Positions 29,037 to 38,536 of a stretch of 64,000 nt of DNA are shown here, piece after piece (within the stretch, counting starts at the first letter, position 1; each line of letters starts with the position of its first letter). The DNA lies in contig OZ038435.1 of the NCBI GenBank assembly GCA_964036275.1, positions 14,671,634 through 14,735,633 on the forward strand, written 5' to 3'. A program made the position numbers and the translations under genes. The stretch is from Litoditis marina. Its lineage: Eukaryota > Nematoda > Chromadorea > Rhabditida > Rhabditidae. The notes under the pieces are model-generated. The model saw only the letters and a list, made by a program, of their open reading frames with translations, was not told the DNA's origin and ran no database searches.

Positions 29037-32000
29037 GGTTAGCAACGCCACTCGATTATTTCGGAGCTGTTTCAACTTTTGCAAACAAGATGAACATTTT
29101 TGAGTCTCTACAAATATGGAGAGTTCAAAAATGTCAAGTTTGAACACTAATTCTCACGTGGGGCGAAAATCGTCCCTCGATTCACGTCAATTTGGCTGTG
29201 TTTTCGGTTAGCAACGCCACTCGATTATTTCGGAGCTGTTTCAACTTTTGCAAACAAGATGAACATTTTTCAGTCTCTACAAATATGGAGAGTTCAAAAA
29301 TGGCAAGTTTGAACACTAATTCTCACGTGGGGCGAAAATCGTCCCTCGATTCACGTCAATTTGGCTGTGTTTTCGGTTAGCAACGCCACTCGATTATTTC
29401 GGAGCTGTTTCAACTTTTGCAAACAAGATGAACATTTTTCAGTCTCTACAAATATGGAGAGTTCAAAAATGTCAAGTTTTAACACTAATTATCACGTGGG
29501 GCGAAAATCGTCCCTCGATTCACGTCAATTTGGCTGTGTTTCTGGTTAGCAACGCCACTCGATTATTTCGGAGCTGTTTCAACTTTTGCAAACAAGATGA
29601 ACATTTTTGAGTCTCTACAAATAAGAGAAGTTCAAAAATGTCAAGTTTGAACACTAATTCTCACGTGGGGCGAAAATCGTCCCTCGATTCACGTCAATTT
29701 GGCTGTGTTTTCGGTTAGCAACGCCACTCGATTATTTCGGAGCTGTTTCAACTTTTGCAAACAAGATGAACATTTTTGAGTCTCTACAAATAAGAGGAGT
29801 TCAAAAATGTCAAGTTTGAACACTAATTCTCACGTGGGGCGAAAATCGTCCCTCGATTCACGTCAATTTGGCTGTGTTTTCGGTTAGCAACGCCACTCGA
29901 TTATTTCGGAGCTGTTTCAACTTTTGCAAACAAGATGAACATTTTTGAGTCTCTACAAATAAGAGGAGTTCAAAAATGTCAAGTTTGAACACTAATTCTC
30001 ACGTGGGGCGAAAATCGTCCCTCGATTAACGTCAATTTGGCTGTGTTTTCGGTTAGCAACGCCACTCGATTATTTCGGAGCTGTTTCAACTTTTGCAAAC
30101 AAGATGAACATTTTTCAGTCTCTACAAATATGGAGAGTTCAAAAATGGCAAGTTTGAACACTAATTCTCACGTGGGGCGAAAATCGTCCCTCGATTCACG
30201 TCAATTTGGCTGTGTTTTCGGTTAGCAACGCCACTCGATTATTTCGGAGCTGTTTCAACTTTTGCAAACAAGATGAACATTTTTCAGTCTTTACAAATAA
30301 GAGGAGTTCAAAAATGTCAAGTTTGAACACTAATTCTCACGTGGGGCGAAAATCGTAACTCGATTCACGTCAATTTGGCTGTGTTTTCGGTTAGCAACGC
30401 CACTCGATTATTTCGGAGCTGTTTCAACTTTTGCAAACAAGATGAACATTTTTCAGTCTCTACAAATAAGAGAAGTTCAAAAATGTCAAGTTTGAACACT
30501 AATTCTCACGTGGGGCGAAAATCGTCCCTCGATTCACGTCAATTTGGCTGTGTTTTCGGTTAGCAACGCCACTCGATTATTTCGGAGCTGTTTCAACTTT
30601 TGCAAACAAGATGAACATTTTTGAGTCTCTACAAATAAGAGGAGTTCAAAAATGTCAAGTTTGAACACTAATTCTCACGTGGGGCGAAAATCGTCCGTCG
30701 ATTCACGTCAATTTGGCTGTGTTTTCGGTTAGCAACGCCACTCGATTATTTCGGAGCTGTTTCAACTTTTGCAAACAAGATGAACATTTTTGAGTCTCTA
30801 CAAATAAGAGGAGTTCAAAAATGTCAAGTTTGAACACTAATTCTCACGTGGGGCGAAAATCGTCCCTCGATTCACGTCAATTTGGCTGTGTTTTTGATTA
30901 GCAACGCCACTCGATTATTTAGGAGCTGTTTCAACTTTTGCAAATAAGATGAACATTTTTGAGTCTCTACAAATATGAGGAGTTCAAAAATGTCAAGTTT
31001 GAACACTAATTCTCACGTGGGGCGAAAATCGTCCCTCGATTCACGTCAATTTGGCTGTGTTTTCGGTTAGCAACGCCACTCGATTATTTCGGAGCTGTTT
31101 CAACTTTTGCAAATAAGATAAACATTTTTGAGTCTCTACAAATAGGAGGAGTTCAAAAATGTCAAGTTTGAACACTAATTCTCACGTGGGGCGAAAATCG
31201 TCCCTCGATTCACGTCAATTTGGCTGTGTTTTTGATTAGCAACCCCACTCGATTATTTCGGAGCTGTTTCAACTTTTGCAAATAAGATAAACATTTTTGA
31301 GTCTCTACAAATAGGAGGAGTTCAAAAATGTCAAGTTTGAACACTAATTCTCACGTGGGGCGAAAATCGTCCCTCGATTCACGTCAATTTGGCTGTGTTT
31401 TTGATTAGCAACGCCACTCGATTATTTAGGAGCTGTTTCAACTTTTGCAAATAAGATGAACATTTTTGAGTCTCTACAAATATGAGGAGTTCAAAAGTGT
31501 CAAGTTTGAACATTAATTCTCACGTGGGGCGAAAATCGTCCCTCGATTCACGTCAATTTGGCTGTGTTTTCGGTTAGCAACGCCACTCGATTATTTCGGA
31601 GCTGTTTCAACTTTTGCAAATAAGATAAACATTTTTGAGTCTCTACAAATAGGAGGAGTTCAAAAATGTCAAGTTTGAACACTAATTCTCACGTGGGGCG
31701 AAAATCGTCCCTCGATTCACGTCAATTTGGCTGTGTTTTTGATTAGCAACGCCACTCGATTATTTCGGAGCTGTTTCAACTTTTGCAAATAAGATAAACA
31801 TTTTTGAGTCCCTACAAACAGGAGGAGTTCAAAAATGTCAAGTTTGAACACTAATTCTCACGTGGGGCGAAAATCGTCCCTCGATTCACGTCAATTTGGC
31901 TGTGTTTTTGATTAGCAACGCCACTCGATTATTTAGGAGCTGTTTCAACTTTTGCAAATAAGATGAACATTTTTGAGTCTCTACAAATATGAGGAATTCA

Positions 32001-34987
32001 AAAATGTCAAGTTTGAACACTAATTCTCACGTGGGGCAAAAATCGTAACTCGATGCACGTTAATTTGGCTGTGTTTTTGGTTAGCAACGCCACTCGATTA
32101 TTTCGGAGCTGTTTGAACTTTTGCAAATAAGATGAACATTTTTGAGTCTTTACAAATAAGAGGAGTTCAAAAATGTCAAGTTTGAACACTAATTCTCACG
32201 TGGGGCGAAAATCGTTCTTCGATTCACGTCAATTTGGCTGTGTTTTCGGTTAGCAACGCCACTCGATTATTTCGGAGCTGTTTCAACTTTTGCAAACAAG
32301 ATGAACATTTTTGAGTCTCTACAAATAAGAGGAGTTCAACAATGTCAAGTTTGAACACTAATTCTCACGTGGGGCGAAAATCGTCCCTCGATTCACGTCA
32401 ATTTGGCTGTGTTTTCGGTTAGCAACGCCACTCGATTATTTCGGAGCTGTTTCAACTTTTGCAAACAAGATGAACATTTTTGAGTCTCTACAAATAAGAG
32501 GAGTTCAAAAATGTCAAGTTTGAACACTAATTCTCACGTGGGGCGAAAATCGTCCGTCGATTCACGTCAATTTGGCTGTGTTTTCGGTTAGCAACGCCAC
32601 TCGATTATTTCGGAGCTGTTTCAACTTTTGCAAACAAGATGAACAATTTTGAGTCTCTACAAATAAGAGGAGTTCAAAAATGTCAAGTTTGAACACTAAT
32701 TCTCACGTGGGGCGAAAATCGTCCCTCGATTCACGTCAATTTGGCTGTGTTTTCGGTTAGCAACGCCACTCGATTATTTCGGAGCTGTTTCAACTTTTGC
32801 AAACAAGATGAACATTTTTGAGTCTCTACAAATAAGAGGAGTTCAAAAATGTCAAGTTTGAACACTAATTCTCACGTGGGGCGAAAATCGTCCGTCGATT
32901 CACGTCAATTTGGCTGTGTTTTCGGTTAGCAACGCCACTCGATTATTTCGGAGCTGTTTCAACTTTTGCAAACAAGATGAACATTTTTGAGTCTCTACAA
33001 ATAAGAGGAGTTCAAAAATGTCAAGTTTGAACACTAATTCTCACGTGGGGCGAAAATCGTCCCTCGATTAACGTCAATTTGGCTGTGTTTTCGGTTAGCA
33101 ACGCCACTCGATTATTTCGGAGCTGTTTCAACTTTTGCAAACAAGATGAACATTTTTGAGTCTTTACAAATAAGAGGAGTTCAAAAATGTCAAGTTTGAA
33201 CACTAATTCTCACGTGGGGCGAAAATCGTCCCTCGATTCACGTCAACTTGGCTGTGTTTTCGGTTAGCAACGCCACTCGATTATTTCGGAGCTGTTTCAA
33301 CTTTTGCAAACAAGATGAACATTTTTGAGTCTCTACAAATATGAGGAATTCAAAAATGTCAAGTTTGAACACTAATTCTCACGTGGCGCGAAAATCGTCC
33401 CTCGATTCACGTCAATTTGGCTGTGTTTTCGGTTAGCAACGCCACTCGATTATTTCGGAGCTGTTTCAACTTTTGCAAACAAGATGAACATTTTTGAGTC
33501 TTTACAAATAAGAGGAGTTCAAAAATGTCAAGTTTGAACACTAATTCTCACGTGGGGCGAAAATCGTAACTCGATTCACGTCAATTTGGCTGTGTTTTCG
33601 GTTAGCAACGCCACTCGATTATTTCGGAGCTGTTTCAACTTTTGCAAACAAGATGAACATTTTTGAGTCTCTACAAATATGAGGAATTCAAAAATGTCAA
33701 GTTTGAACACTAATTCTCACGTGGGGCGAAAATCGTCCCTCGATTCACGTCAATTTGGCTGTGTTTTCGGTTAGCAACGCCACTCGATTATTTCGGAGCT
33801 ATTTCAACTTTTGCAAACAAGATGAACATTTTTGAGTCTCTACAAATAAGAGGAGTTCAAAAATGTCAAGTTTGAACACTAATTCTCACGTGGGGCGAAA
33901 ATCGTCCGTCGATTCACGTCAATTTGGCTGTGTTTTCGGTTAGCAACGCCACTCGATTATTTCGGAGCTGTTTCAACTTTTGCAAACAAGATGAACATTT
34001 TTGAGTCTCTACAAATAAGAGGAGTTCAAAAATGTCAAGTTTGAACACTAATTCTCACGTGGGGCGAAAATCGCCCCTCGATTAACGTCAATTTGGCTGT
34101 GTTTTCGGTTAGCAACGCCACTCGATTATTTCGGAGCTGTTTCAACTTTTGCAAACAAGATGAACATTTTTGAGTCTTTACAAATAAGAGGAGTTCAAAA
34201 ATGTCAAGTTTGAACACTAATTCTCACGTGGGGCGAAAATCGTCCCTCGATTCACGTCAACTTGGCTGTGTTTTCGGTTAGCAACGCCACTCGATTATTT
34301 CGGAGCTGTTTCAACTTTTGCAAACAAGATGAACATTTTTGAGTCTCTACAAATATGAGGAATTCAAAAATGTCAAGTTTGAACACTAATTCTCACGTGG
34401 GGCGAAAATCGTCCCTCGATTCACGTCAATTTGGCTGTGTTTTCGGTTAGCAACGCCACTCGATTATTTCGGAGCTGTTTCAACTTTTGCAAACAAGATG
34501 AACATTTTTGAGTCTTTACAAATAAGAGGAGTTCAAAAATGTCAAGTTTGAACACTAATTCTCACGTGGGGCGAAAATCGTAACTCGATTCACGTCAATT
34601 TGGCTGTGTTTTTGGTTAGCAACGCCACTCGATTATTTCGGAGCTGTTTCAACTTTTGCAAACAAGATGAACATTTTTGAGTCTTTACAAATAAGAGGAG
34701 TTCAAAAATGTCAAGTTTGAACACTAATTCTCACGTGGGGCGAAAATCGTCCCTCGATTCACGTCAATTTGGCTGTGTTTTTGATTAGCAACGCCACTCG
34801 ATTATTTAGGAGCTGTTTCAACTTTTGCAAATAAGATGAACATTTTTGAGTCTCTACAAATATGAGGAATTCAAAAATGTCAAGTTTGAACACTAATTCT
34901 CACGTGGGGCAAAAATCGTAACTCGATGCACGTTAATTTGGCTGTGTTTTTGGTTAGCAACGCCACTCGATTATTTCGGAGCTGTTT
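29037..34987 (+). repeat. 35-mer segmental duplication within Sat-169, copy 2
   Basis: This is the downstream copy of 23122-29036. Reading the two side by side I found three substitutions: base 31244 (C) against 25329 (G), base 33387 (C) against 27472 (G), and base 34855 (T) against 28940 (C). Similarity to the end of copy 1 stops at 34988, where GTTTGAAC replaces GTTTCAAC. The very low divergence points to a recent event, or to an assembly duplication. Confidence 0.9.
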
Positions 34988-35569
34988 GAACTTTTGCAAA
35001 TAAGATGAACATTTTTGAGTCTTTACAAATAAGAGGAGTTCAAAAATGTCAAGTTTGAACACTAATTCTCACGTGGGGCGAAAATCGTCCCTCGATTCAC
35101 GTCAATTTGGCTGTGTTTTTGATTAGCAACGCCACTCGATTATTTCGGAGCTGTTTCAACTTATGCAAACAAGATGAACATTTTTGAGTCTTTAAAAATA
35201 AGAGGAGTTCAAAAATGTCAAGTTTGAACACTAATTCTCACGTGGGGCGAAAATCGTCCCTCGATTCACGTAAATTCGGCTGTGTTTTTGATTAGCAACG
35301 CCACTCGATTATTTCGGAGCTGTTTCAACTTTTGCAAACAAGATGAACATTTTTGAGTCTCTACAAATATGAGGAGTTCAAAAATGTCAAGTTTGAACAC
35401 TAATTCTCACGTGGGGCGAAAATCGTAACTCGATGCACGTCAATTTCGCTGTGTTTTTGGTTAGCAACGCCACTCGATTATTTCGGAGCTGTTTGAACTT
35501 ATGCAAATAAGATGAACATTTTTGAGTCTCTACAAATATGAGGAGTTCAAAAATGTCAAGTTTGAACAC

Positions 35570-36188
35570 TAATTCTCACGTAGGACGAAATTCGTAACTC
35601 GATTCACGTCAACTTGGCTGTGTTTTTGGTTAGCAACGCCACTCGATTATTTCGGAGCTGTTTCAACTTTTGCAAACAAGATGAACATTTTTGAGTCTCT
35701 ACAAACATGAGGAGTTCAAAAATGTCAATTTTGATTACTAATTCTCACGTAGGACGAAATTCGTAACTCGATTCACGTCAATTTGGCTGTGTTTTTGGTT
35801 AGCAACGCCACTCAGTTATTCCGGAGCTGTTTCAACTTTTGCAAACAAGATGAACATTTTTGAGTCTCTACAAACATGAGGAGTTTAAAAATGTCAAGTT
35901 TGAACACTAATTCTCAAGTGGGGCGAAAATCGTCCCACGATTCACGTCAATTTGGCTGTGTTTTTGGTTAGCAACGCCACTCGATTATTTCGGAGCTGTT
36001 TCAACTTTTGCAAACAAGATGAACATTTTTGAGTCTCTACAAATAAGAGGAGTTCAAAAATGCCAAGTTTGAACACTAATTCTCACGTGGGCCAAAAATC
36101 GTCCCTCGATTCACTACAAATTGGCTGTGTTTTTGGTTAGCAACGCCACTCGATTATTTCTGAGCTGTTTCAAAATTTGCAAACAAGA
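35570..36188 (+). repeat. Diverged right edge of the Sat-169 array
   Basis: The last three to four units carry changes not seen elsewhere. The CACGTG palindrome becomes CACGTA in ACGTAGGACGAAATTCG at 35577-35582 and 35746-35751, and CAAGTG at 35915-35920. Other changes are AATTTTGATTAC near 35730, GGGCCAAAAATC near 36090, and TCAAAATTTGC in the final partial unit. The satellite stops at AAACAAGA (36181-36188). Decay concentrated at the border is typical where unequal exchange no longer homogenises units. Confidence 0.8.
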
Positions 36189-36193
36189 ACAGT

Positions 36194-36233
36194 GAAGCGC
36201 GCCTGTAATCGTATACGATTGTGGCGCGCCTTC
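36194..36233. repeat. 40-bp near-palindrome abutting the end of Sat-169
   Basis: The arms are GAAGCGCGCC (36194-36203) and GGCGCGCCTTC (36223-36233). They flank a perfect 14-bp palindromic core, AATCGTATACGATT, at 36207-36220. Only a one-base bulge and a few T/G oppositions interrupt full self-complementarity. It begins five bases after the last satellite base and ends eight bases before the tRNA-like element. As DNA it could extrude a cruciform; as RNA it would be a strong hairpin. It could also be the terminal repeat of a small foldback element. Confidence 0.85.
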
Positions 36234-36241
36234 AGACATCA

Positions 36242-36312
36242 GCAGCGTGGCGCAGTGGTAAGTGTCTCGCTTCAGAAGCGAGAGCTCGAGAGTTCGAGTC
36301 CCGAATGGTGCA
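36242..36312 (+). tRNA. tRNA-like element with intact box A and box B; probably a degenerate or SINE-type tRNA
   Basis: Box A TGGCGCAGTGG (36248-36258) fits the Pol III consensus perfectly, and box B AGTTCGAGTCC (36291-36301) fits at all but the first base. A 5-bp anticodon stem CTCGC/GCGAG (36266-36270, 36278-36282) closes a 7-base loop TTCAGAA with T at position 33 and CAG as the anticodon, which would read leucine CUG codons. The acceptor arms GCAGCG and T-GGTGC pair with one G-G mismatch, counting a terminal G-T. Against a functional leucine tRNA: the variable region is only about five bases, whereas leucine tRNAs carry a long arm; the T-stem has mismatches; and no base separates the D-stem from the anticodon stem. 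The first 18 bases, counting from 36241, resemble animal initiator-Met tRNA. The first T-run that could stop Pol III is at 36392-36398, so a SINE-like transcript of about 150 nt is possible. Confidence 0.45.
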
Positions 36313-36498
36313 AAACATGGGAAACAGCAGAGTAATGCAATAGAGGATAACGTAACTACTTATAGAAGATATATGATCCTGAAAAACATAATTTTTTTAA
36401 ATTTTATTTTTTATTTTTCAAAATTGACTTTTACCACAGATAAACTAGTAGCTGACTACCATCTCACTAGTAGTTAGGTAGGAGTAGAACTATAGTTT
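36313..36498. other. AT-rich stretch with oligo-T runs downstream of the tRNA-like element
   Basis: The first 80 bases have no recognisable feature. A run of seven T at 36392-36398 and further T-rich tracts to about 36420 follow, and the T7 run is a candidate Pol III terminator for the tRNA-like element. ACTAGTAG octamers at about 36445 and 36467 herald the foldback that follows. Confidence 0.4.
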
Positions 36499-36575
36499 AA
36501 CTCCTCCCCTACGCCTACATTACTACAAGAAAACTAGTAGTTTTCTAGTAGTAGAATAGGGGTGTGGTAGGAGTT
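36499..36575. repeat. Foldback with 38-bp arms and ACTAGTAG motifs
   Basis: The left arm (36499-36536, starting AACTCCTCCCC) and right arm (36538-36575, ending GGTAGGAGTT) are complementary at about 30 of 38 positions, with a single base between them. The centre reads AAAACTAGTAGTTTTCTAG. ACTAGTAG also occurs just outside both arms, and GGTAGGAGT occurs at about 36478-36486 and again in the right arm. This layout fits a small foldback or MITE-like element. No clear target-site duplication was found. Confidence 0.7.
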
Positions 36576-36661
36576 CACTAGTAGTTTACTTGTCGTTATA
36601 GAATCACTGTGTACAAATCAGATTTTGGGCGGTTCACATTTTTCACGTTGGTATTTATTCT

Positions 36662-36680
36662 GGCGCTAAAAACTTGCGCC
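36662..36680. repeat. Small GGCGC/GCGCC hairpin
   Basis: GGCGC at 36662-36666 and GCGCC at 36676-36680 form a perfect 5-bp inverted repeat around a 9-base A-rich loop. An A-run follows at once. On its own this is a weak signal; it is noted because the GC-rich arms stand out in AT-rich surroundings. Confidence 0.4.
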
Positions 36681-37794
36681 TAAAAAAAGATATGGGAAGA
36701 AAGGAAGTAAAAAACGTTGTGAGAAAAGAACCGTGAGCGAGAAAACCCTCAAAATTACGTACACTGAGAATGTTCGCAATGCCACCGGCTCAACTTAGAG
36801 ATTTCTAGAGCGCTGCTGCCATTTGAAAATTTTGACCGGGAATGGATAAATCGCTTCCTTCAAAGTAGTATACGTTGATAATTTACCATTCGTAACCACT
36901 CCGGAAGCAAAAAATATGACATAGTTCCACAAAAATGCAATGTTGGCGTGACCCTTGGTCTTTAACGGGACCGTACCTCTTGTTGTCAGTAGACACATGG
37001 GGACAAAAAACTAACAAATCAATCGAAAGTAGTGAAAACTTCCCAGCTTAGGATCTTTTTGGCCCAACTTGAGTACGGCAATGTGGCAATACCCCAGCAC
37101 ATACCTATTTTCATGCAGACGCGCGTAATCTGTCCGCAAAACGTCCGTGAAACGTATCATAAAGGTTAGCACGTAACAATTGATATATGTAGAAGTGTTT
37201 TAGTTATTTATACTTTTTTTCTCCTAATCAAGGTTGAGGTTGTGTGTTTCATCATTCGATCGAAAGATTTGCTGAAATAGTGAGGGGCGACTAGTACAAT
37301 AATGAAGCAATTTTCTGAGTTTTCACGTCAATCCATCCCAATATAGAGAAACAGTCCCTTCAACAGAATTTAGTATTTCCTTACCAACTTGCTGACGTTA
37401 CTGCATGAAACTGCATGTAACTACGATTATGTAATCAAACAGTCTACGAGTAAGTAAGTTCGTTCCCTTTTTTTGGCATTTGTCTAACTATCCTAAGACA
37501 TAAAACTACTTTTAAAAACACATATTATCAGCATGACGCGAAGAGCTACGATTATATGTTCCGATTGAATAGAAAATCTCGTCTTTGCGCCGTTCCGGAA
37601 TGTTTGTCGTAACTGGGTATATTTCGAACAACAATGAACCGCGAATACATAACCAAAAAGGGTGAAAGGTCTAGAAGGGCTTATGAATGGGTGCCTTCGG
37701 TTATCGACCTTTTCTAGAACCAGGGCTCTATTACTGACCAAAAACCATATCTGCGCGGCGCAACGGTATATATCGCGTAAGAAACATAACAACC
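36681..37794. other. Island interior, no recognisable gene or repeat
   Basis: I see no tandem structure, no protein motif and no RNA gene. The open frames at 36795-36998 (minus, 67 codons) and 37493-37792 (minus, 99 codons) have no family resemblance I can name. A short direct repeat, CTGCATGAAACTGCATGTAA, lies near 37400-37420. Base composition is mixed and less AT-rich than the region beside the tRNA-like element. Confidence 0.5.
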
Positions 37795-37814
37795 TGGGCT
37801 ATAGGGCCAGCCCA
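37795..37814. repeat. Short TGGGCT/AGCCCA hairpin
   Basis: TGGGCT at 37795-37800 and AGCCCA at 37809-37814 are perfectly complementary around the 8-base loop ATAGGGCC. No T-run or gene end is linked to it, so a terminator role is not supported. Confidence 0.4.
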
Positions 37815-37844
37815 ACCTTAGAACAGAACACTAAAGAACAATTT

Positions 37845-37930
37845 CCCCCCGCTCCCCATGCTTCTTCTTCGGAGGCATAGGCTGGGGGGAACAACAAAAA
37901 CAAAACAAACAAATACACAAATAAATAAAT
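37845..37930. repeat. C6/G6 imperfect hairpin followed by an A-rich tract
   Basis: CCCCCC at 37845-37850 faces GGGGGG at 37884-37889. The inner segments CCATGC and GGCATAGG continue the pairing with mismatches, leaving a loop rich in TTC. From 37890 to 37930 the sequence is a degenerate A-rich simple repeat of CAAA, ACA and AAATA words. Adjacent hairpin and A-rich tail recall a retroposed fragment, but no source element is recognisable. Confidence 0.5.
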
Positions 37931-38244
37931 CACGTTTGAATTGAAGAAATAGTCTTCTCGGAGTTGATTTCCTTATAACTTGACGATGTTGGAGACTACC
38001 TGCAAAAAGTTGACTATTAACTATTGATATTAGATACCACACAAATGTCTTGTTGAGTAACTGTTGTCCAGCGTATTACACTGTGATCCTACTCGCTGAG
38101 AAAACTGTAAGCATCATAATTCAGTGAAACACTAGGTAGTCTATCAAGTATGACTGTTGAACTCCCGAGCAACTCACACATTTTTCGTTATAGTTGCAAA
38201 TTTTTGGTAATACGAGAAATTCGTTTCTGTTCTGCTCACGCTCA
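37931..38244. other. Island interior, nothing recognised
   Basis: This is AT-rich sequence without tandem structure, RNA-gene signals or protein motifs that I can identify. An 88-codon plus-strand frame begins at 38150 and runs to 38416. It overlaps the 30-bp repeat and the Sat-324 relic, which argues against it being a real gene. Confidence 0.4.
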
Positions 38245-38300
38245 CTCAATTATTCTTCCGACTTCTCAACTATTCTCAATTATTCTTCTCAACTACTCTT
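38245..38300 (+). repeat. Short direct repeat of CTCAATTATTCTTC, 30-bp period
   Basis: The 14-mer CTCAATTATTCTTC occurs at 38245-38258 and 38275-38288. Related TTCTCAACTA words lie between and after them, so the tract reads as about two copies of a pyrimidine-rich 30-bp unit. It is unrelated to either satellite. Confidence 0.6.
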
Positions 38301-38337
38301 CCGGCAGCAAGCCAACAACACGCATTTTGCCCAATCT

Positions 38338-38396
38338 CATTGCTTTTTGGTCAAAATACGTAAACTGTGGCGAATATGTAGATCAAACACAACATC
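38338..38396 (+). repeat. Decayed relic of the Sat-324 unit outside the main array
   Basis: ATTGCTTTTTGG, AACTGTGGCG, and TAGATCAAACACAACA follow one another in the same order and spacing as the Sat-324 segments GTTGCTTTTCGC, AATTGTGGCG, and CGAGATCAACACACAGCA. By eye about three quarters of positions agree with one small gap. This is far lower than identity within the array, so the fragment has escaped homogenisation. The following sequence to 38536 does not align further except for an AAGTAAAAAC word at 38529-38538. Confidence 0.65.
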
Positions 38397-38536
38397 TGTG
38401 GTCACTTCCTATATAGAGTATTACCATAGCTAAGTTGTAGGTTGAACTCGATACACGTCATTAATGACTCGAAAAAACGGTACCAAACTTCAACACGGCA
38501 GGTACTGCAGAATACATAGTCACAAGTCAAGTAAAA
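38397..38536. other. Junction between the Sat-324 relic and the main Sat-324 array
   Basis: No gene or clear satellite unit is visible. The tract ends in CACAAGTCAAGTAAAAAC (38521-38538), which partly duplicates the CACACAAGTAAAAAC start of the first array unit. The break into Sat-324 may therefore have involved local duplication or slippage. Confidence 0.4.

Larger units (their letters stand above)
164..36188 (+). repeat. 169-bp satellite array (Sat-169), about 213 head-to-tail monomers
   Basis: The same unit recurs every 169 bp for 36 kb without inversion. Landmarks in order are GAGCTGTTTCAACTTTTGC, CAAACAAGATGAACATTTTT, GAGTCTCTACAAATATGAGG, AGTTCAAAAATGTCAAGTTTG, then TCACGTGGGGCGAAAATCG, GATTCACGTCAATTTGGCTG and GTTAGCAACGCCACTCGATT. 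Variable sites define classes: CGTCCCTCGATTC against CGTAACTCGATGC, AAGTTTGAAC against AAGTTCGAAC, TTATTTCGG against TTATCTCTG or TTATTTAGG, and GTTTTCGG against GTTTTTGG or GTTTTTGATT. Since 169 is not a multiple of three, reading frames rotate between units. The recurring 60-62 codon ORFs on both strands are therefore artefacts. A 7-bp inverted repeat GTTCAAA/TTTGAAC (for example 726-732 and 742-748) and the palindrome CACGTG occur in nearly every unit. The role is unknown; centromeric or pericentromeric heterochromatin is an inference. Confidence 0.97.
36189..38536. other. Non-satellite island between the two satellite arrays
   Basis: About 2.35 kb separates Sat-169 from Sat-324. It contains several foldbacks, a tRNA-like element, short simple repeats and a relic of Sat-324, listed separately. 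The longest open frames are 99 codons (37493-37792, minus strand) and 88 codons (38150-38416, plus strand). Neither shows a recognisable motif, and frames of this size occur by chance, so no CDS is called. An unrecognised exon of a spliced gene cannot be excluded. Confidence 0.85.

Noticed and set aside
164..36188. Dozens of 60-74 codon ORFs on both strands of Sat-169
   Set aside because: They are the same two or three translations repeated each monomer, on both strands. The 169-bp period breaks frame between units, so no continuous protein is possible.
164..36188. CRISPR array
   Set aside because: The whole 169-bp unit is repeated with no unique spacers, the period is far too long, and the context is eukaryotic.
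164..36188. CENP-B box in Sat-169
   Set aside because: The nearest match, around ATTTCGGAGCTG, lacks the required CGGG half of the box at the right spacing.
36795..36998. 67-codon minus-strand ORF in the island
   Set aside because: It has no recognisable motif and no supporting signals. Its length is within chance expectation.
37493..37792. 99-codon minus-strand ORF in the island
   Set aside because: It is the longest frame in the island but resembles no family I know and has no clear promoter or splice context.
38150..38416. 88-codon plus-strand ORF in the island
   Set aside because: It runs across the 30-bp repeat and the Sat-324 relic, which points to a chance frame.
36189..38536. Transposase or reverse-transcriptase fragments in the island
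   Set aside because: None of the short open frames shows conserved motifs of these enzymes.
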